Assembly (NCBI GenBank): GCA_965116595.1
Contig: OZ220708.1
Coordinates: forward strand, 620,001-684,000
Direction: 5' to 3'
DNA: 64,000 bases
Origin: G963663315 sp963668255
GTDB taxonomy: Bacteria > Pseudomonadota > Gammaproteobacteria > Arenicellales > Poriferihabitantaceae
Made by a program: the position numbers and the translations under genes. Within the stretch, counting starts at the first letter, position 1, and every line of letters begins with the position of its first letter. This document shows positions 1-9,300 of this stretch, in pieces. The notes beneath the pieces are model-generated. The model was not told the DNA's origin and made no database searches. It was given only the letters and a program-made list of their open reading frames with translations.

Positions 1-877
1 GGCTGCTGCCCTGTTCGAGCAATCCCGCTTCTATCAACAGGGACTCTGATCGCTCATGCCCGTCTTCAGTCAATGCAATCTGTCTGGACTTTTCATCGAC
101 GCTGAAATCTCCAGGTCCTTCCGGGTCCTTTTGGCGAGTCAGAGCGGGAATCACAGTGTCAATTTTCGAATATAAATCCGTACTCTCTTCCGCAGGACCG
201 GAAATTATCAAGGGGGTTCGCGCCTCATCGATCAGAATCGAATCCACTTCATCCACAACCGCAAAACCCAACCCTTGCTGATAACGGTCTTCTCCGGAGA
301 ACGCCATGTTGTCCCGAAGATAGTCAAATCCAAATTCGTTGTTGGTCCCGTAGACAATATCGCACTGATAGGCATTTTTCTTATCTTCCCGGCTCTGTCC
401 GGAAAGAATCACGCCAACAGTAAGCCCCAGAAAAGAATATATCTTCCCCATCCATTCAGCATCACGTTGCGCCAGATAACTGTTCACTGTAACCACATGC
501 ACAGGTGAGCCACAAACTACATTCAGATAAGCAGGAAGTGTTGAAACCAGGGTTTTGCCTTCGCCGGTTTTCATTTCCGCAATCTTGCCTTCGTTCAAGA
601 CCATGCCGCCCACCAGTTGCACGTCAAAATGGCGCAATCCAAGGGTACGGACTGAAACCTCACGAATCACAGCAAAAGTTTCCACCAGCAAGTCATCCAT
701 ACTGGCGCCATCAGCCGAACGCTTGCGAAATTCCGCAGTCTTACCCGCGAGTTCAGTATCGCTCAATTGCTGTAATGATTCTTCCATGGCATTGATCTGC
801 ATGACCGTTTTCCCCAGACTTTTAAGCAGGCGCTGGTTACGGTCTCCAAAAACTTTTTTCAATACACTTTGCAGCAT
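1..877 (-). CDS. secA: Preprotein translocase ATPase SecA, N-terminal part (cut by window edge)
   Basis: SecA is the cytoplasmic ATPase that pushes unfolded preproteins through SecYEG. About 292 N-terminal residues are visible; the rest lies beyond the left edge. The ATG at 875-877 opens a protein beginning MLQSVLKKVFGDRN, the usual SecA start. The Walker A stretch MKTGEGKTLV and the helicase-type sequence VVDEVDSILIDEARTPLIIS are readable on the minus strand. The lpxC-dciA-secA neighbourhood is typical of Gammaproteobacteria. No secM leader is seen between lpxC and secA; the intervening gene is dciA on the other strand. Confidence 0.97.
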   Translation of the reverse strand, partial: MLQSVLKKVFGDRNQRLLKSLGKTVMQINAMEESLQQLSDTELAGKTAEFRKRSADGASMDDLLVETFAVIREVSVRTLGLRHFDVQLVGGMVLNEGKIAEMKTGEGKTLVSTLPAYLNVVCGSPVHVVTVNSYLAQRDAEWMGKIYSFLGLTVGVILSGQSREDKKNAYQCDIVYGTNNEFGFDYLRDNMAFSGEDRYQQGLGFAVVDEVDSILIDEARTPLIISGPAEESTDLYSKIDTVIPALTRQKDPEGPGDFSVDEKSRQIALTEDGHERSESLLIEAGLLEQGSS

Positions 878-947
878 ATAAATAGTACTATTATTGGTTG
901 CGGCAGAATTATGCCAGATATTATCCAGATAAGATCAAATTCAGGTA

Positions 948-1394
948 ATGCAAGAATTCAGACGGATTTCGCAGATAATAAGTCATGTTTTGCCAAAAGG
1001 CGTTGATTCTCCGGCAGATGAAATCGATCAACAATCCCTTCTCGAATTCTGGCAGGAACATGTGGGAATCGCAGCCCCTCATACCAGACTTCTGTGGTAC
1101 CGGTCCGGCCGTCTGGTGGTTTTTTGCGACAGCCCGGTCTGGACAACGCAAATCAGGCACCAGACGCCTTCCCTGATTCGGCAGTTAAATGAATCGGGTT
1201 ATAAAATTTCAAACCTGGAACCGAAAATGAAACCTGCAGGTTTCATTTTCGGTCAAAACGGCAAACCGGGGAAAATAGCGAACCCTGTCTCCGCTCAGAA
1301 TGCCAAAGCGATGAAAAGTGTTTCCGGGAAACTGACACACAAGGGTTTGAGGAAAGCGCTTTATCAGCTTGCCAGCAAGTCAACCAGGCGATAG
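948..1394 (+). CDS. dciA: DciA-like DUF721 protein (replicative helicase loader/regulator)
   Basis: A 148-residue protein of the DUF721/DciA family. DciA interacts with the replicative helicase DnaB and helps load it in bacteria lacking the DnaC loader. The DUF721 core occupies about residues 10-95 and includes the typical segment W-x(10,20)-H-x-R-x(5)-G-x-L-x-V-x-C-x-S-x-x-W. A basic tail follows, rich in K and R. It is divergent from secA across a 70-bp gap and convergent with lpxC across 22 bp, as in pseudomonads. The start follows the secA promoter region; no better in-frame ATG is present. Confidence 0.85.
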   Translation: MQEFRRISQIISHVLPKGVDSPADEIDQQSLLEFWQEHVGIAAPHTRLLWYRSGRLVVFCDSPVWTTQIRHQTPSLIRQLNESGYKISNLEPKMKPAGFIFGQNGKPGKIANPVSAQNAKAMKSVSGKLTHKGLRKALYQLASKSTRR

Positions 1395-1416
1395 TGCGTT
1401 ACAGGTAAGGCGTCAA

Positions 1417-2328
1417 TCAAACAGCGGCTACAGGCTGGGCGAAAGGAACCGGGACAACGGCTTCATCTTCATAGGTAACTATTTCCCAGGCTGATTTTGT
1501 TGCCGTGAGCTTGCGTAGCAGTTTGTTGTTCAGACTGTGTCCGGATTTATAGGCGCTGAATGCACCAATCAATGGCGCTCCCAGAAGATACAAGTCGCCA
1601 ATGCCATCCAGGATTTTGTGCTTGACGAATTCATCTTCGTAGCGCAATCCATCATCATTGAGGATGTGAAATCCGTCCATCACGATGGCGTTGTCATAAC
1701 TTCCCCCCTGTACCAATCCTGCCGCCCTCAACACCTCCAACTCATCAATGAACCCGAAGGTTCTGGCTCGGCTGATCTCCTTCACAAATGACGTTGTCGA
1801 CAAATCGACGGTCGCCATTTGAATCGAGTTCTGTAATATCGGATGATTGAAATCAATAGCGAATGAAACCTTGAACCCGTCGAATGGTTCTAATCGAGCC
1901 CATTTGTCACCCTCCTTGACACACACTGGCTTCTTGATTCGAATGAACCTCTTCGGCTTTTCCTGTTCCAGAATCCCGGCGGACTGCAACAGGAAAACAA
2001 ATGGACCTGCACTGCCATCCATGATTGGAACTTCAGGTGCGCTCAACTCGACATACGCATTATCAATGCCCAATCCAGACAATGCGGACATTAAATGTTC
2101 TACCGTGGAAATCTTCACGCCCTGTTTTTCCAGAGTCGTGGACAGCCGGGTGTCACTGACATTTTCCGGGCGGGCCACTATGCTGATAACCGGATCAAGG
2201 TCGACCCGCCGGAATACTATTCCAGTGTCAGCAGGAGCGGGCTCAAGGGTCAGATAAACTTTCTCGCCGGTATGAAGACCTATGCCGGTAGCATGGATGA
2301 CGTTTTTCAGGGTGCGTTGTCTGATCAT
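1417..2328 (-). CDS. lpxC: UDP-3-O-acyl-N-acetylglucosamine deacetylase LpxC
   Basis: LpxC catalyses the first committed step of lipid A synthesis, a zinc-dependent deacetylation in the cytoplasm. The 303-residue length is standard. The zinc ligands are visible as H78 (in TVEHLMSAL), H237 and D241 (in KHKILDG); the catalytic base H264 lies in KSGHSLNN. The gene is last in the leftward dcw cluster, 221 bp after ftsZ. That gap holds a possible -10 (TATAAT on the minus strand, 2418-2423) but no clear -35, so a private promoter is possible but unproven. Its presence shows an outer membrane with lipid A. Confidence 0.98.
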   Translation of the reverse strand: MIRQRTLKNVIHATGIGLHTGEKVYLTLEPAPADTGIVFRRVDLDPVISIVARPENVSDTRLSTTLEKQGVKISTVEHLMSALSGLGIDNAYVELSAPEVPIMDGSAGPFVFLLQSAGILEQEKPKRFIRIKKPVCVKEGDKWARLEPFDGFKVSFAIDFNHPILQNSIQMATVDLSTTSFVKEISRARTFGFIDELEVLRAAGLVQGGSYDNAIVMDGFHILNDDGLRYEDEFVKHKILDGIGDLYLLGAPLIGAFSAYKSGHSLNNKLLRKLTATKSAWEIVTYEDEAVVPVPFAQPVAAV

Positions 2329-2549
2329 GTAATCTCAGATCCAGTCAGTAAAGTGATTTCGGAACAGAGACTCAGATGCTACACCATAACCGATTCAAAT
2401 TGAACCTGTTTTTGGGAATTATAGCCTTCATTACACAAATTTAAGATCGGCCATTTATCTCCCGATTTCCACCGCATCCGCCGTCGCGAAGACGCTGTAA
2501 TCAACTTTGTCAAGTAAGTGGTATCCATAAGAACCTGGATCGTTTTCGA

Positions 2550-3707
2550 CTAATCTGCCTGTTTTCTAAGAAATGGAGGAATGTCGTAATCATCTATATC
2601 TAACTGTACTTCGGCTGCCGCAGCATTGGCTCTGCCTAACTTTCTCGGCAACAAATCATGGGGGTTGGATTTCGTGGCATCTCTGGCTGGCAGAATCGGT
2701 GGAACGACCTGAACAGGGCTCTTATCCACTTTGTGAGTCCCCTTGACTCGACTGCCGACAAGCCCGGTCGCCACCATGGTGACTCTCAGATTGCCCTCCA
2801 TTTCAGAATCGAATGCCGTACCGATAACAACATTTGCGTCTGATGCCGCGTACTCATGAATTACGTTGCCCACCGCTTCAAACTCACCAATCGTCATGCT
2901 TGGTTCGGCAGTAATATTCACCAGCAGGCCTTTCGCACCTTTCAGGTTGACATCTTCAAGCAATGGACTTGAGATGGCTTTTCTTGCCGCTTCTGAGGCC
3001 CGATTTTCACCGGACATCGTAGATGAACCCATCATCGCCATACCCATTTCCGCCATGACTGCCTTGACATCTGCAAAGTCAACGTTAATCATGCCCGGAC
3101 GGGTAATCAGTTCGGATATACCCTGGACTGCATTGAACAGGACTTCATTGGCGTTTTTGAAAGCATCGATTAACGTAGCATCCTGTCCCATCACCGCCAG
3201 GACTTTCTCATTGGGAATGATAATCAGCGAATCCACAAAATCCTGGAGTGCTTCAATACCTGTATCCGCAATAAGTTTCCGCTTGTTTCCTTCAAAAGGG
3301 AATGGGCGAGTCACTACTGCTACGGTAAGCACATTTTTGTCGCGAGCAATCTCTGCAATAACCGGAGCCGCACCTGTTCCTGTCCCTCCGCCCATGCCCG
3401 CAGTAATGAAAATCATATCAGCGCCTTCAATGACCTCACTGATACGCTCACGATCCTCCATCGCCGCCTGACGCCCCACCTCCGGGTTCGCACCTGCGCC
3501 AAGACCCTTGGTCAGATTTTCTCCCAGCCGAAGCACTATATCGGCCTTTGACATCGATAACACCTGCTCATCTGTGTTGGCGCTGATGAATTGGACATCT
3601 TCGAGCCTGGACTCAATCATATGCTCGACAGCGTTGCCGCCACCGCCGCCAACACCGATGACCCTGATCACCGCCTGTCGATTCATTGTATCTACCAATT
3701 CAAACAT
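2550..3707 (-). CDS. ftsZ: Cell division protein FtsZ
   Basis: FtsZ is the tubulin-like GTPase that forms the division ring. The protein has 385 residues. The GTP-binding tubulin signature GGGTGTG is at 106-112, and the T7 synergy loop NVDFADVKAVM lies near residue 210. The conserved C-terminal tail DDYDIPPFLRK, which binds FtsA and ZipA, is intact and is separated from the core by a basic linker. A strong ribosome site (GGAGGAA) lies just upstream of the ATG on the minus strand. It follows ftsA after a 97-bp gap. Confidence 0.99.
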   Translation of the reverse strand: MFELVDTMNRQAVIRVIGVGGGGGNAVEHMIESRLEDVQFISANTDEQVLSMSKADIVLRLGENLTKGLGAGANPEVGRQAAMEDRERISEVIEGADMIFITAGMGGGTGTGAAPVIAEIARDKNVLTVAVVTRPFPFEGNKRKLIADTGIEALQDFVDSLIIIPNEKVLAVMGQDATLIDAFKNANEVLFNAVQGISELITRPGMINVDFADVKAVMAEMGMAMMGSSTMSGENRASEAARKAISSPLLEDVNLKGAKGLLVNITAEPSMTIGEFEAVGNVIHEYAASDANVVIGTAFDSEMEGNLRVTMVATGLVGSRVKGTHKVDKSPVQVVPPILPARDATKSNPHDLLPRKLGRANAAAAEVQLDIDDYDIPPFLRKQAD

Positions 3708-3804
3708 TGGGTTCCTCCGCGTGTGTGAAAGAATTAAGAGTTGAGTTGTTTGAAGTGCTCAACTCCGGAATTTGTTGTCTGTTCATCGAATTACTATCTG
3801 TTTT

Positions 3805-5037
3805 TCAAAAATTCTCCGTTGCCCATTTCTTCACCCTTTCGAACATGGAAGCAACCGGCTTGGTCTGCGGGACTTTTTCTCCAATCTCGGCTTTATTCGC
3901 ATAACCAAATTGAACCAGCCCGATTGCTGTGGAATAAATTGGGTTTTGTATCATTTCATGATGCTTGCCTTCATAGTTTGACAGTCCCTGACGGACCGGC
4001 AGATGAAAGATTTCCTCGGCCAGGTGAACGATGCCTTCCAACCTTGATGTCCCCCCGGTCATTACTATTCCCGAACCGATCAGGCCTTCGAACCCGCTTT
4101 TGCGGATTTCAGCCTGAACGAGAAGCAGGAGTTCTTCGATTCGTTGCTCGATAATGTCGGCCAGACTTCTTCTGGACAAGGTTCTCGGCGGTCGTCCCCC
4201 CATACTTGGAGTGTCGATGGTCTGATCCTCCTCTACCAGTTGTGCAAGGGTACAGCCGTATTTCATCTTGATTTCCTCTGCAGCCTGAGTCGGGGTGTGA
4301 AACGCTATCGCAATGTCATTTGTCACCTGATTGCCTGCAATCGGAATCACTGCGGTATGATGAATTGTGCCTTCGTGAAAAATTGCGATATCCGTCGTTC
4401 CACCACCAATATCGACCATGCAAACTCCTAACTCCCTTTCATCTTCAGTGAGAACCGTCTGACCGGATGCGACCGGCTCGAGAATGATGTCATCCACTTC
4501 AAGGCCGCATCTTCGAACACACTTCGCGATATTCTGCACTGCGCTGGTTGCGCCGGTAATTATGTGCACCCTGACCTCCATCCGAACACCGCACATTCCG
4601 ATCGGCGTCCGAATGCCATCCTGTCCATCGATTACAAAATCCTGGGGCAGAACATGAAGAATCTGTTGACCATTTGGAATGGCCATCGCTTTGGCAGCAT
4701 CTATGACCCTTTCTATATCTCCCTCTGTGACCTCGTTGTCACTTATGGCCACTACACCATGGGAATTGATGCTACCGATGTGGGCGCCTGCAATTCCGGC
4801 ATAGGCGGAAAAAATCTGACAATTCGCCATTGCTTCCGCATCTTCAACAGCGCCTTGAATTGAATGGACTGTAGATTCAATATCAGCGACAACACCTTTA
4901 CGTAATCCGGACGCCGGTTGATGACCAATACCGATCACATTCATTTCACCTCCCTGACCCACCTCTGCCACGACCATCAGGACTTTCGAAGTTCCGATAT
5001 CGAGGCCAACCACCAGACTGTTTGCTTTTTTCGTCAT
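3805..5037 (-). CDS. ftsA: Cell division protein FtsA
   Basis: FtsA is the actin-like ATPase that anchors FtsZ filaments to the inner membrane and recruits later divisome proteins. The 410 residues begin with the phosphate-1 motif VVGLDIGTSKVL and later show the phosphate-2 motif MVDIGGGTTDIAIF and the adenosine-binding segment IVMTGGTSRLEG. The C-terminal amphipathic membrane-targeting helix is recognisable as MFERVKKWATENF. The start overlaps the end of ftsQ by four bases, so the two are probably translationally coupled. Confidence 0.98.
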   Translation of the reverse strand: MTKKANSLVVGLDIGTSKVLMVVAEVGQGGEMNVIGIGHQPASGLRKGVVADIESTVHSIQGAVEDAEAMANCQIFSAYAGIAGAHIGSINSHGVVAISDNEVTEGDIERVIDAAKAMAIPNGQQILHVLPQDFVIDGQDGIRTPIGMCGVRMEVRVHIITGATSAVQNIAKCVRRCGLEVDDIILEPVASGQTVLTEDERELGVCMVDIGGGTTDIAIFHEGTIHHTAVIPIAGNQVTNDIAIAFHTPTQAAEEIKMKYGCTLAQLVEEDQTIDTPSMGGRPPRTLSRRSLADIIEQRIEELLLLVQAEIRKSGFEGLIGSGIVMTGGTSRLEGIVHLAEEIFHLPVRQGLSNYEGKHHEMIQNPIYSTAIGLVQFGYANKAEIGEKVPQTKPVASMFERVKKWATENF

Positions 5038-5918
5038 AGCTGCGTGGTCTCCGGCTCAAATTCAATCCTGGACTCTGCCCCGGGGTCACGCCAACTGATG
5101 GTGAAACCGTTCGGATAACGCAAATCCACGGATTCCATTTCCAGGAACCGGGCCAGAAATTGCTGGTCAAGGGCATCCAGGAATCTCCGAACCCGCATGC
5201 CGGATTTTTCCAACTCGACAATCATGGTCACACTTGAATCAGTATCGGCCGTTTGACCATCCGGATTATATAAATCGTTTTGTAATCCAAGGGCGCCCAG
5301 ACTTATCCCGAATTCAAGCAGGCCGGTAGAACTCAGACTCAGTTCATCAAGTGAAATTCCGATTGATGCAAACTTTTCTGACCATAGTCGAAAAGCCTCC
5401 CAGACGACATTAATTTGATCTTCGTGTCCATTCAATTGCACCAGGTCGCTGTCATCCAATTTGTCATTGGCCTGCAACAGAACCGGTTCGCCTGAAAAAC
5501 TCAGCCATTTGTCTGTACCCCAACGAGCCACAGGCTCAGCCTTGACCACATTGATTATTATGGTCGATGGCCACTGGCGGCGAAGTGAAGCTGACAATAC
5601 CCAGGGCAGTTTCTCGACCTCGCTTTCCAGCCCCTCAAGACTGATCGAGAAGAAATTCCCATCAAGAGCATTTTTAACCGCATTTTTCACCTGCTCACTA
5701 TCCGGATCCCCGGATGCGCCATGTACCACGATTTCTTCGATTTGAAAGTTGTCCGGCTGAAACAACCAGTCGGCGGCAAACAAAATCAACAACAAGGCCA
5801 GTAACGAACGGCCCAGCAGAACTACCCAGCCTGAAACATCCGATGAACCCCGATTCCGGTCATCGACCATCGCTTCGTCGAGAATGGCGTTGTCGGAAAT
5901 AGTCGGTGCGAGCGTCAT
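5034..5918 (-). CDS. ftsQ: Cell division protein FtsQ
   Basis: FtsQ is a bitopic inner-membrane protein that joins early and late divisome parts by binding FtsB and FtsL. The 294 residues contain a cytoplasmic N-tail, one transmembrane helix at about 30-50 (VVLLGRSLLALLLILFAADW), a POTRA domain starting at FQIEEIVVHG, and the FtsQ beta domain. The ATG overlaps the murB stop by four bases, and its own stop overlaps ftsA. In many Gammaproteobacteria ddl separates this gene from the mur genes; here it does not. Confidence 0.95.
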   Translation of the reverse strand: MTLAPTISDNAILDEAMVDDRNRGSSDVSGWVVLLGRSLLALLLILFAADWLFQPDNFQIEEIVVHGASGDPDSEQVKNAVKNALDGNFFSISLEGLESEVEKLPWVLSASLRRQWPSTIIINVVKAEPVARWGTDKWLSFSGEPVLLQANDKLDDSDLVQLNGHEDQINVVWEAFRLWSEKFASIGISLDELSLSSTGLLEFGISLGALGLQNDLYNPDGQTADTDSSVTMIVELEKSGMRVRRFLDALDQQFLARFLEMESVDLRYPNGFTISWRDPGAESRIEFEPETTQL

Positions 5919-6835
5919 TTTCCCTTGCCCATGATGCGGACTTCGAGCTGTAAATCGATGCCGCAGTTTTTCTTTACTTCGTCGCGTACATGGCAGATAA
6001 GATTCTCAATGTCCGCGGAACTTGCGCTTCCGTCATTTATGATGAAGTTTGCATGGAGTTCAGAAATACTTGCTCCGCCAATTGCACAACCTTTCAATCC
6101 CGCCTGTTCAATCAATTTTGCTGCAAAATCTCCGTCAGGATTTCTGAATACCGATCCGGCATTGGCGCTTTGAACAGGCTGGGTCCTGTTTCTGTTGATC
6201 AACAGGTTGCGCATTGCAACCTTACTGTCAAACTCCACTCCTGCCTGTTGCAGCTTCAGTATTGCGCCCAGTATCCAGCGGTCATCCGGAAGCTCGACAT
6301 GACGATATCCATACCTGACCCTGGATCGATCCACGCACATCAGGTTACCGCAACGGTCAATGCATTCGACCTGCTCAACCCATTCCCAGGTTTCCCCACC
6401 GAAAGCGCCTGCATTCATGGCCAGTGCACCACCAAATGACCCCGGTATTCCGGCCAGAAATTCAACACCGCTCAAATTGTTTCGTGCAGTCGTTCTCGCC
6501 ACCCTGGCGCACGACACACCTGATTCAACGTACACCCGGTCTGATGGCATCACCTCAATCCCGTTCAAACCTTTTGAAGTGCATATAACGATCCCTTCCA
6601 CCCCACCATCGCGAATCAACAGGTTGCTGCCCAGTCCAATCCAGTGGATCTGCATTTCTTCAGGCAACCGCTTGAGCAGACTGACCAGGTCCTGCTTATC
6701 TGCCGGAGAATAGAAATAATCGGCGATCCCTCCTGTTCTCCAACTGGTGTGTTTTGACATTGGCTCATTGACCCGCAATTGCCCTCTTGCGTCTTGCAGA
6801 CATCGGGGTATGAGATTGACAACCTCAGCCACCAT
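5915..6835 (-). CDS. murB: UDP-N-acetylenolpyruvoylglucosamine reductase MurB
   Basis: MurB is the FAD-dependent enzyme that reduces UDP-GlcNAc-enolpyruvate to UDP-MurNAc. The ATG at 6835 (MVAEVVNL) gives 306 residues and overlaps the murC stop by 11 bases; a longer reading frame to 6895 runs inside murC and is unlikely. The FAD domain shows HTSWRTGG, WIGLGSNLLIRDGG and GIPGSFGGALAMNAGA. The catalytic serine region appears as SANAGSVFRNP, and the compact C-terminal domain suggests a type I-like or short MurB. It sits between murC and ftsQ, an order seen in several Gram-negative groups. Confidence 0.95.
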   Translation of the reverse strand: MVAEVVNLIPRCLQDARGQLRVNEPMSKHTSWRTGGIADYFYSPADKQDLVSLLKRLPEEMQIHWIGLGSNLLIRDGGVEGIVICTSKGLNGIEVMPSDRVYVESGVSCARVARTTARNNLSGVEFLAGIPGSFGGALAMNAGAFGGETWEWVEQVECIDRCGNLMCVDRSRVRYGYRHVELPDDRWILGAILKLQQAGVEFDSKVAMRNLLINRNRTQPVQSANAGSVFRNPDGDFAAKLIEQAGLKGCAIGGASISELHANFIINDGSASSADIENLICHVRDEVKKNCGIDLQLEVRIMGKGK

Positions 6836-8237
6836 TGATGACCTCCATTTGATCCGCTTCCAGTTGCAATGCCAGATTTTGGGCAAACCGGCCAATATCT
6901 CCGGCCCCCAATGTCAGGAGAATGTCATCGGTTTGTACCAGGCCTGGCAAAATCCCGTTCAGGGTTTCCAGCGATTCAGTGAAAACAGGCTTACCGCCCA
7001 GTTTCCTGATGGCCCGACACAGGGAGCGGCCATCGCACCCGATAATCGGTTGCTCACCTGCGGGGTAGATTTCTGTAACAACAAGATTTTCCACTCTCGC
7101 CAGCAACTGCACAAATTCGTCGAATAAAGCCCGGGTACGGGTAAATCGATGAGGTTGGAACACGGCCAGGATCTTGCGCCCGGGGTAGCAATCCTGGCAC
7201 GCTTTCAGAGTCGCCGCCATTTCCGTCGGATGATGGGCATAGTCATCCACCATCTCGACAAAATGCGACCCGAGTCTAACGACACCCAACTGCTGGAAGC
7301 GACGCCCGATTCCCTGGAACCCGGATAAGGACTCTCTGATCGAATCCGTTGAAAGTCCGAGCTTATATGCTATCGCAATTGCAGCCAGCGCATTTTGAAC
7401 ATTGTGAACCCCTGGCATTGCAACCCTGAATTCCCCGATCGGTTCACCGTAACGCACTACGCTGAATGAACTGTGTCGACCATTCTGGGAAATTCCGGTT
7501 GCCTGGTAGTCAACGTCATTGGTCAGTCCGTAGCTTTCAAAAGGCTTTCTTAACCGGTCTGCAATTTCCCTGACACCCGGATCGTCAAAGCACAAAATCG
7601 CCAGACCGTAGAACGGCAGATTATGGAGAAAATCCAGGCAGACCTGCTTCAATTGATCGAAATCATCGTTATAGGTCTCCATGTGGTCCCTGTCGATATT
7701 GGTCACTACCGCCATTTGAGGTTGCAAATGCATAAATGAGGCATCGCTTTCATCCGCTTCGGCCACCATGTACTCTCCCTTACCCAGTCTGGCATTGCTG
7801 TGCATACTGTTGACCACACCGCCTACAATCAAGGTCGGGTCGATCCCGGCTCCTGCCAGAACAGCCCCGATCAGACTGGTTGTAGTGGTCTTTCCATGAG
7901 TGCCGGCAACTGCGATTCCTTTCCTGAATCGCATCAACTCTCCCAGCATTTCGGCTCGCGGCACAAGCGGCACTTTATTCATTAAAGCCGCCTGAATCTC
8001 GCAATTGGTATTCTCAAGTGCACTTGAGTACACCACCGCATCGGCGCCTTCTATATTGGACGCATCATGACCGATGAATATCTTTGCGCCCGCTTTTTCG
8101 AGTCGAACAATAATCGGGGAAACGGAAATATCCGAGCCTGAAATCCGGAAACCGAGATCGAGCAAAACTTCTGCAATTCCACTCATGCCGATTCCGCCAA
8201 TTCCGGCAAAATGAATATGCCTTACGAATTCACGCAT
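6825..8237 (-). CDS. murC: UDP-N-acetylmuramate--L-alanine ligase MurC
   Basis: MurC adds L-alanine to UDP-MurNAc with ATP in the cytoplasm. The start chosen is the ATG at 8237 (MREFVRHIHFAGIGGIGMSG), which overlaps the murG stop by eight bases and gives 470 residues; upstream codons in the same frame lie inside murG. The N-terminal Rossmann motif is GIGGIGMSG, the ATP P-loop is GTHGKTTT, and the ligase motifs VDDYAHHPTE and FQPHRFTRT are present. All key Mur-ligase blocks look intact. Confidence 0.97.
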   Translation of the reverse strand: MREFVRHIHFAGIGGIGMSGIAEVLLDLGFRISGSDISVSPIIVRLEKAGAKIFIGHDASNIEGADAVVYSSALENTNCEIQAALMNKVPLVPRAEMLGELMRFRKGIAVAGTHGKTTTTSLIGAVLAGAGIDPTLIVGGVVNSMHSNARLGKGEYMVAEADESDASFMHLQPQMAVVTNIDRDHMETYNDDFDQLKQVCLDFLHNLPFYGLAILCFDDPGVREIADRLRKPFESYGLTNDVDYQATGISQNGRHSSFSVVRYGEPIGEFRVAMPGVHNVQNALAAIAIAYKLGLSTDSIRESLSGFQGIGRRFQQLGVVRLGSHFVEMVDDYAHHPTEMAATLKACQDCYPGRKILAVFQPHRFTRTRALFDEFVQLLARVENLVVTEIYPAGEQPIIGCDGRSLCRAIRKLGGKPVFTESLETLNGILPGLVQTDDILLTLGAGDIGRFAQNLALQLEADQMEVINGG

Positions 8238-9300
8238 GCAGCACCTCCATGCATCTGCTGGCCACATCCTGTGTCGCTCGGGGTTTTGACAATCTTCTTG
8301 CCGCATTTGCCATCGCCACCAGCTTGCTATGGTCCCGCCCCAGGTCAGACAGAATTTCCAGCCAATCGCCCTCGACAAACGACTCCTCCCGGACCGCGAA
8401 TGCAGCTTTGTTTCTGACCAGATAATCTGCGTTCACAGCCTGATGATCACTCACTGCATGGGGATATGGTACAAAAATCGCCACCACGCCGGCACAACAA
8501 ATCTCTGAGACCGTCATCGCCCCCGAGCGGCATATTATGATGTCGCACCATTCGTAAGCCATCGCCATATCATTGATAAACGGGTCAACCCGGCAGCCGA
8601 TTCCTGCCTTCAGATAGGCCTTGCTTACCTCTTCGATTGCTTTCTGCCCGCTTTGATGCCAGATTTCGATTTCGGGTAACCGGCCGGACTTCAGTAACCC
8701 CGGTAATTCCTGATTGAAGACATACGCTCCCTGACTGCCACCGGTCACCAGTATTCTCAAGGCCCCGGTCCGATCAGCCAGTCGCAGTGATGGCGCCGGA
8801 ATTTCAGTAATGTCCTGTCTCACCGGATTGCCTACCCAGGTGAATTCCCTGATGCCCTGTGCCTGAGGAAACCCGGTCAGCACACTTTGACTGAAACGCG
8901 CGAGCCAGCGGTTGGTCAACCCTGCCACCATGTTCTGTTCGTGGAGCAGCACTGGCAGCCTCAATGCTGCAGCAGTCAACCCGCCTGGCCCCGATACGAA
9001 TCCACCCATACCCAGTACGGCTTCGGGTTTATATTTTCTGATTAATCTGAAAGTCTGTGCTATCGCCTTGATTAACAACAAAAGCACCATTGTTTTTCGT
9101 AATAACCCGCCTTTTCGCAGACCCTTGATGTCAATTGAATCAAACGCAATACCGGATTCGGGAACCACTCGCGCCTCCATTCCCTGAGAGGTGCCAATCC
9201 AATTGATATCGACACCCTTATCGATCAATGCTTTCGCAACCGCCAGTGCGGGCATTACATGCCCGCCTGTCCCCCCTGCCATGATCATCATTCTGGTCAT
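8230..9300 (-). CDS. murG: Undecaprenyldiphospho-muramoylpentapeptide beta-N-acetylglucosaminyltransferase MurG
   Basis: MurG is a membrane-associated GT28 glycosyltransferase that converts lipid I to lipid II. The 356 residues open with the glycine-rich loop MIMAGGTGGHVMPALAVA. The second G loop GMGGFVSGPG and the third GGSQGA are also present. The C-terminal UDP-GlcNAc site includes IICRSGAMTVSE, and a loop FVPYPHAVSDHQ closes the donor pocket. It overlaps ftsW by four bases at its start and murC by eight at its end, consistent with a single tightly packed transcript. Confidence 0.98.
   Translation of the reverse strand: MTRMMIMAGGTGGHVMPALAVAKALIDKGVDINWIGTSQGMEARVVPESGIAFDSIDIKGLRKGGLLRKTMVLLLLIKAIAQTFRLIRKYKPEAVLGMGGFVSGPGGLTAAALRLPVLLHEQNMVAGLTNRWLARFSQSVLTGFPQAQGIREFTWVGNPVRQDITEIPAPSLRLADRTGALRILVTGGSQGAYVFNQELPGLLKSGRLPEIEIWHQSGQKAIEEVSKAYLKAGIGCRVDPFINDMAMAYEWCDIIICRSGAMTVSEICCAGVVAIFVPYPHAVSDHQAVNADYLVRNKAAFAVREESFVEGDWLEILSDLGRDHSKLVAMANAARRLSKPRATQDVASRCMEVLHA

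Noticed and set aside
2461..2520. CGTC/GACG hairpin between ftsZ and lpxC as a terminator
   Set aside because: The stem is only about four bases, no T tract follows on the minus strand, and lpxC is usually cotranscribed or has its own promoter.
5030..5220. Minus-strand 91-residue frame at the ftsQ/ftsA junction
   Set aside because: It lies out of frame inside ftsQ with no recognisable motif.
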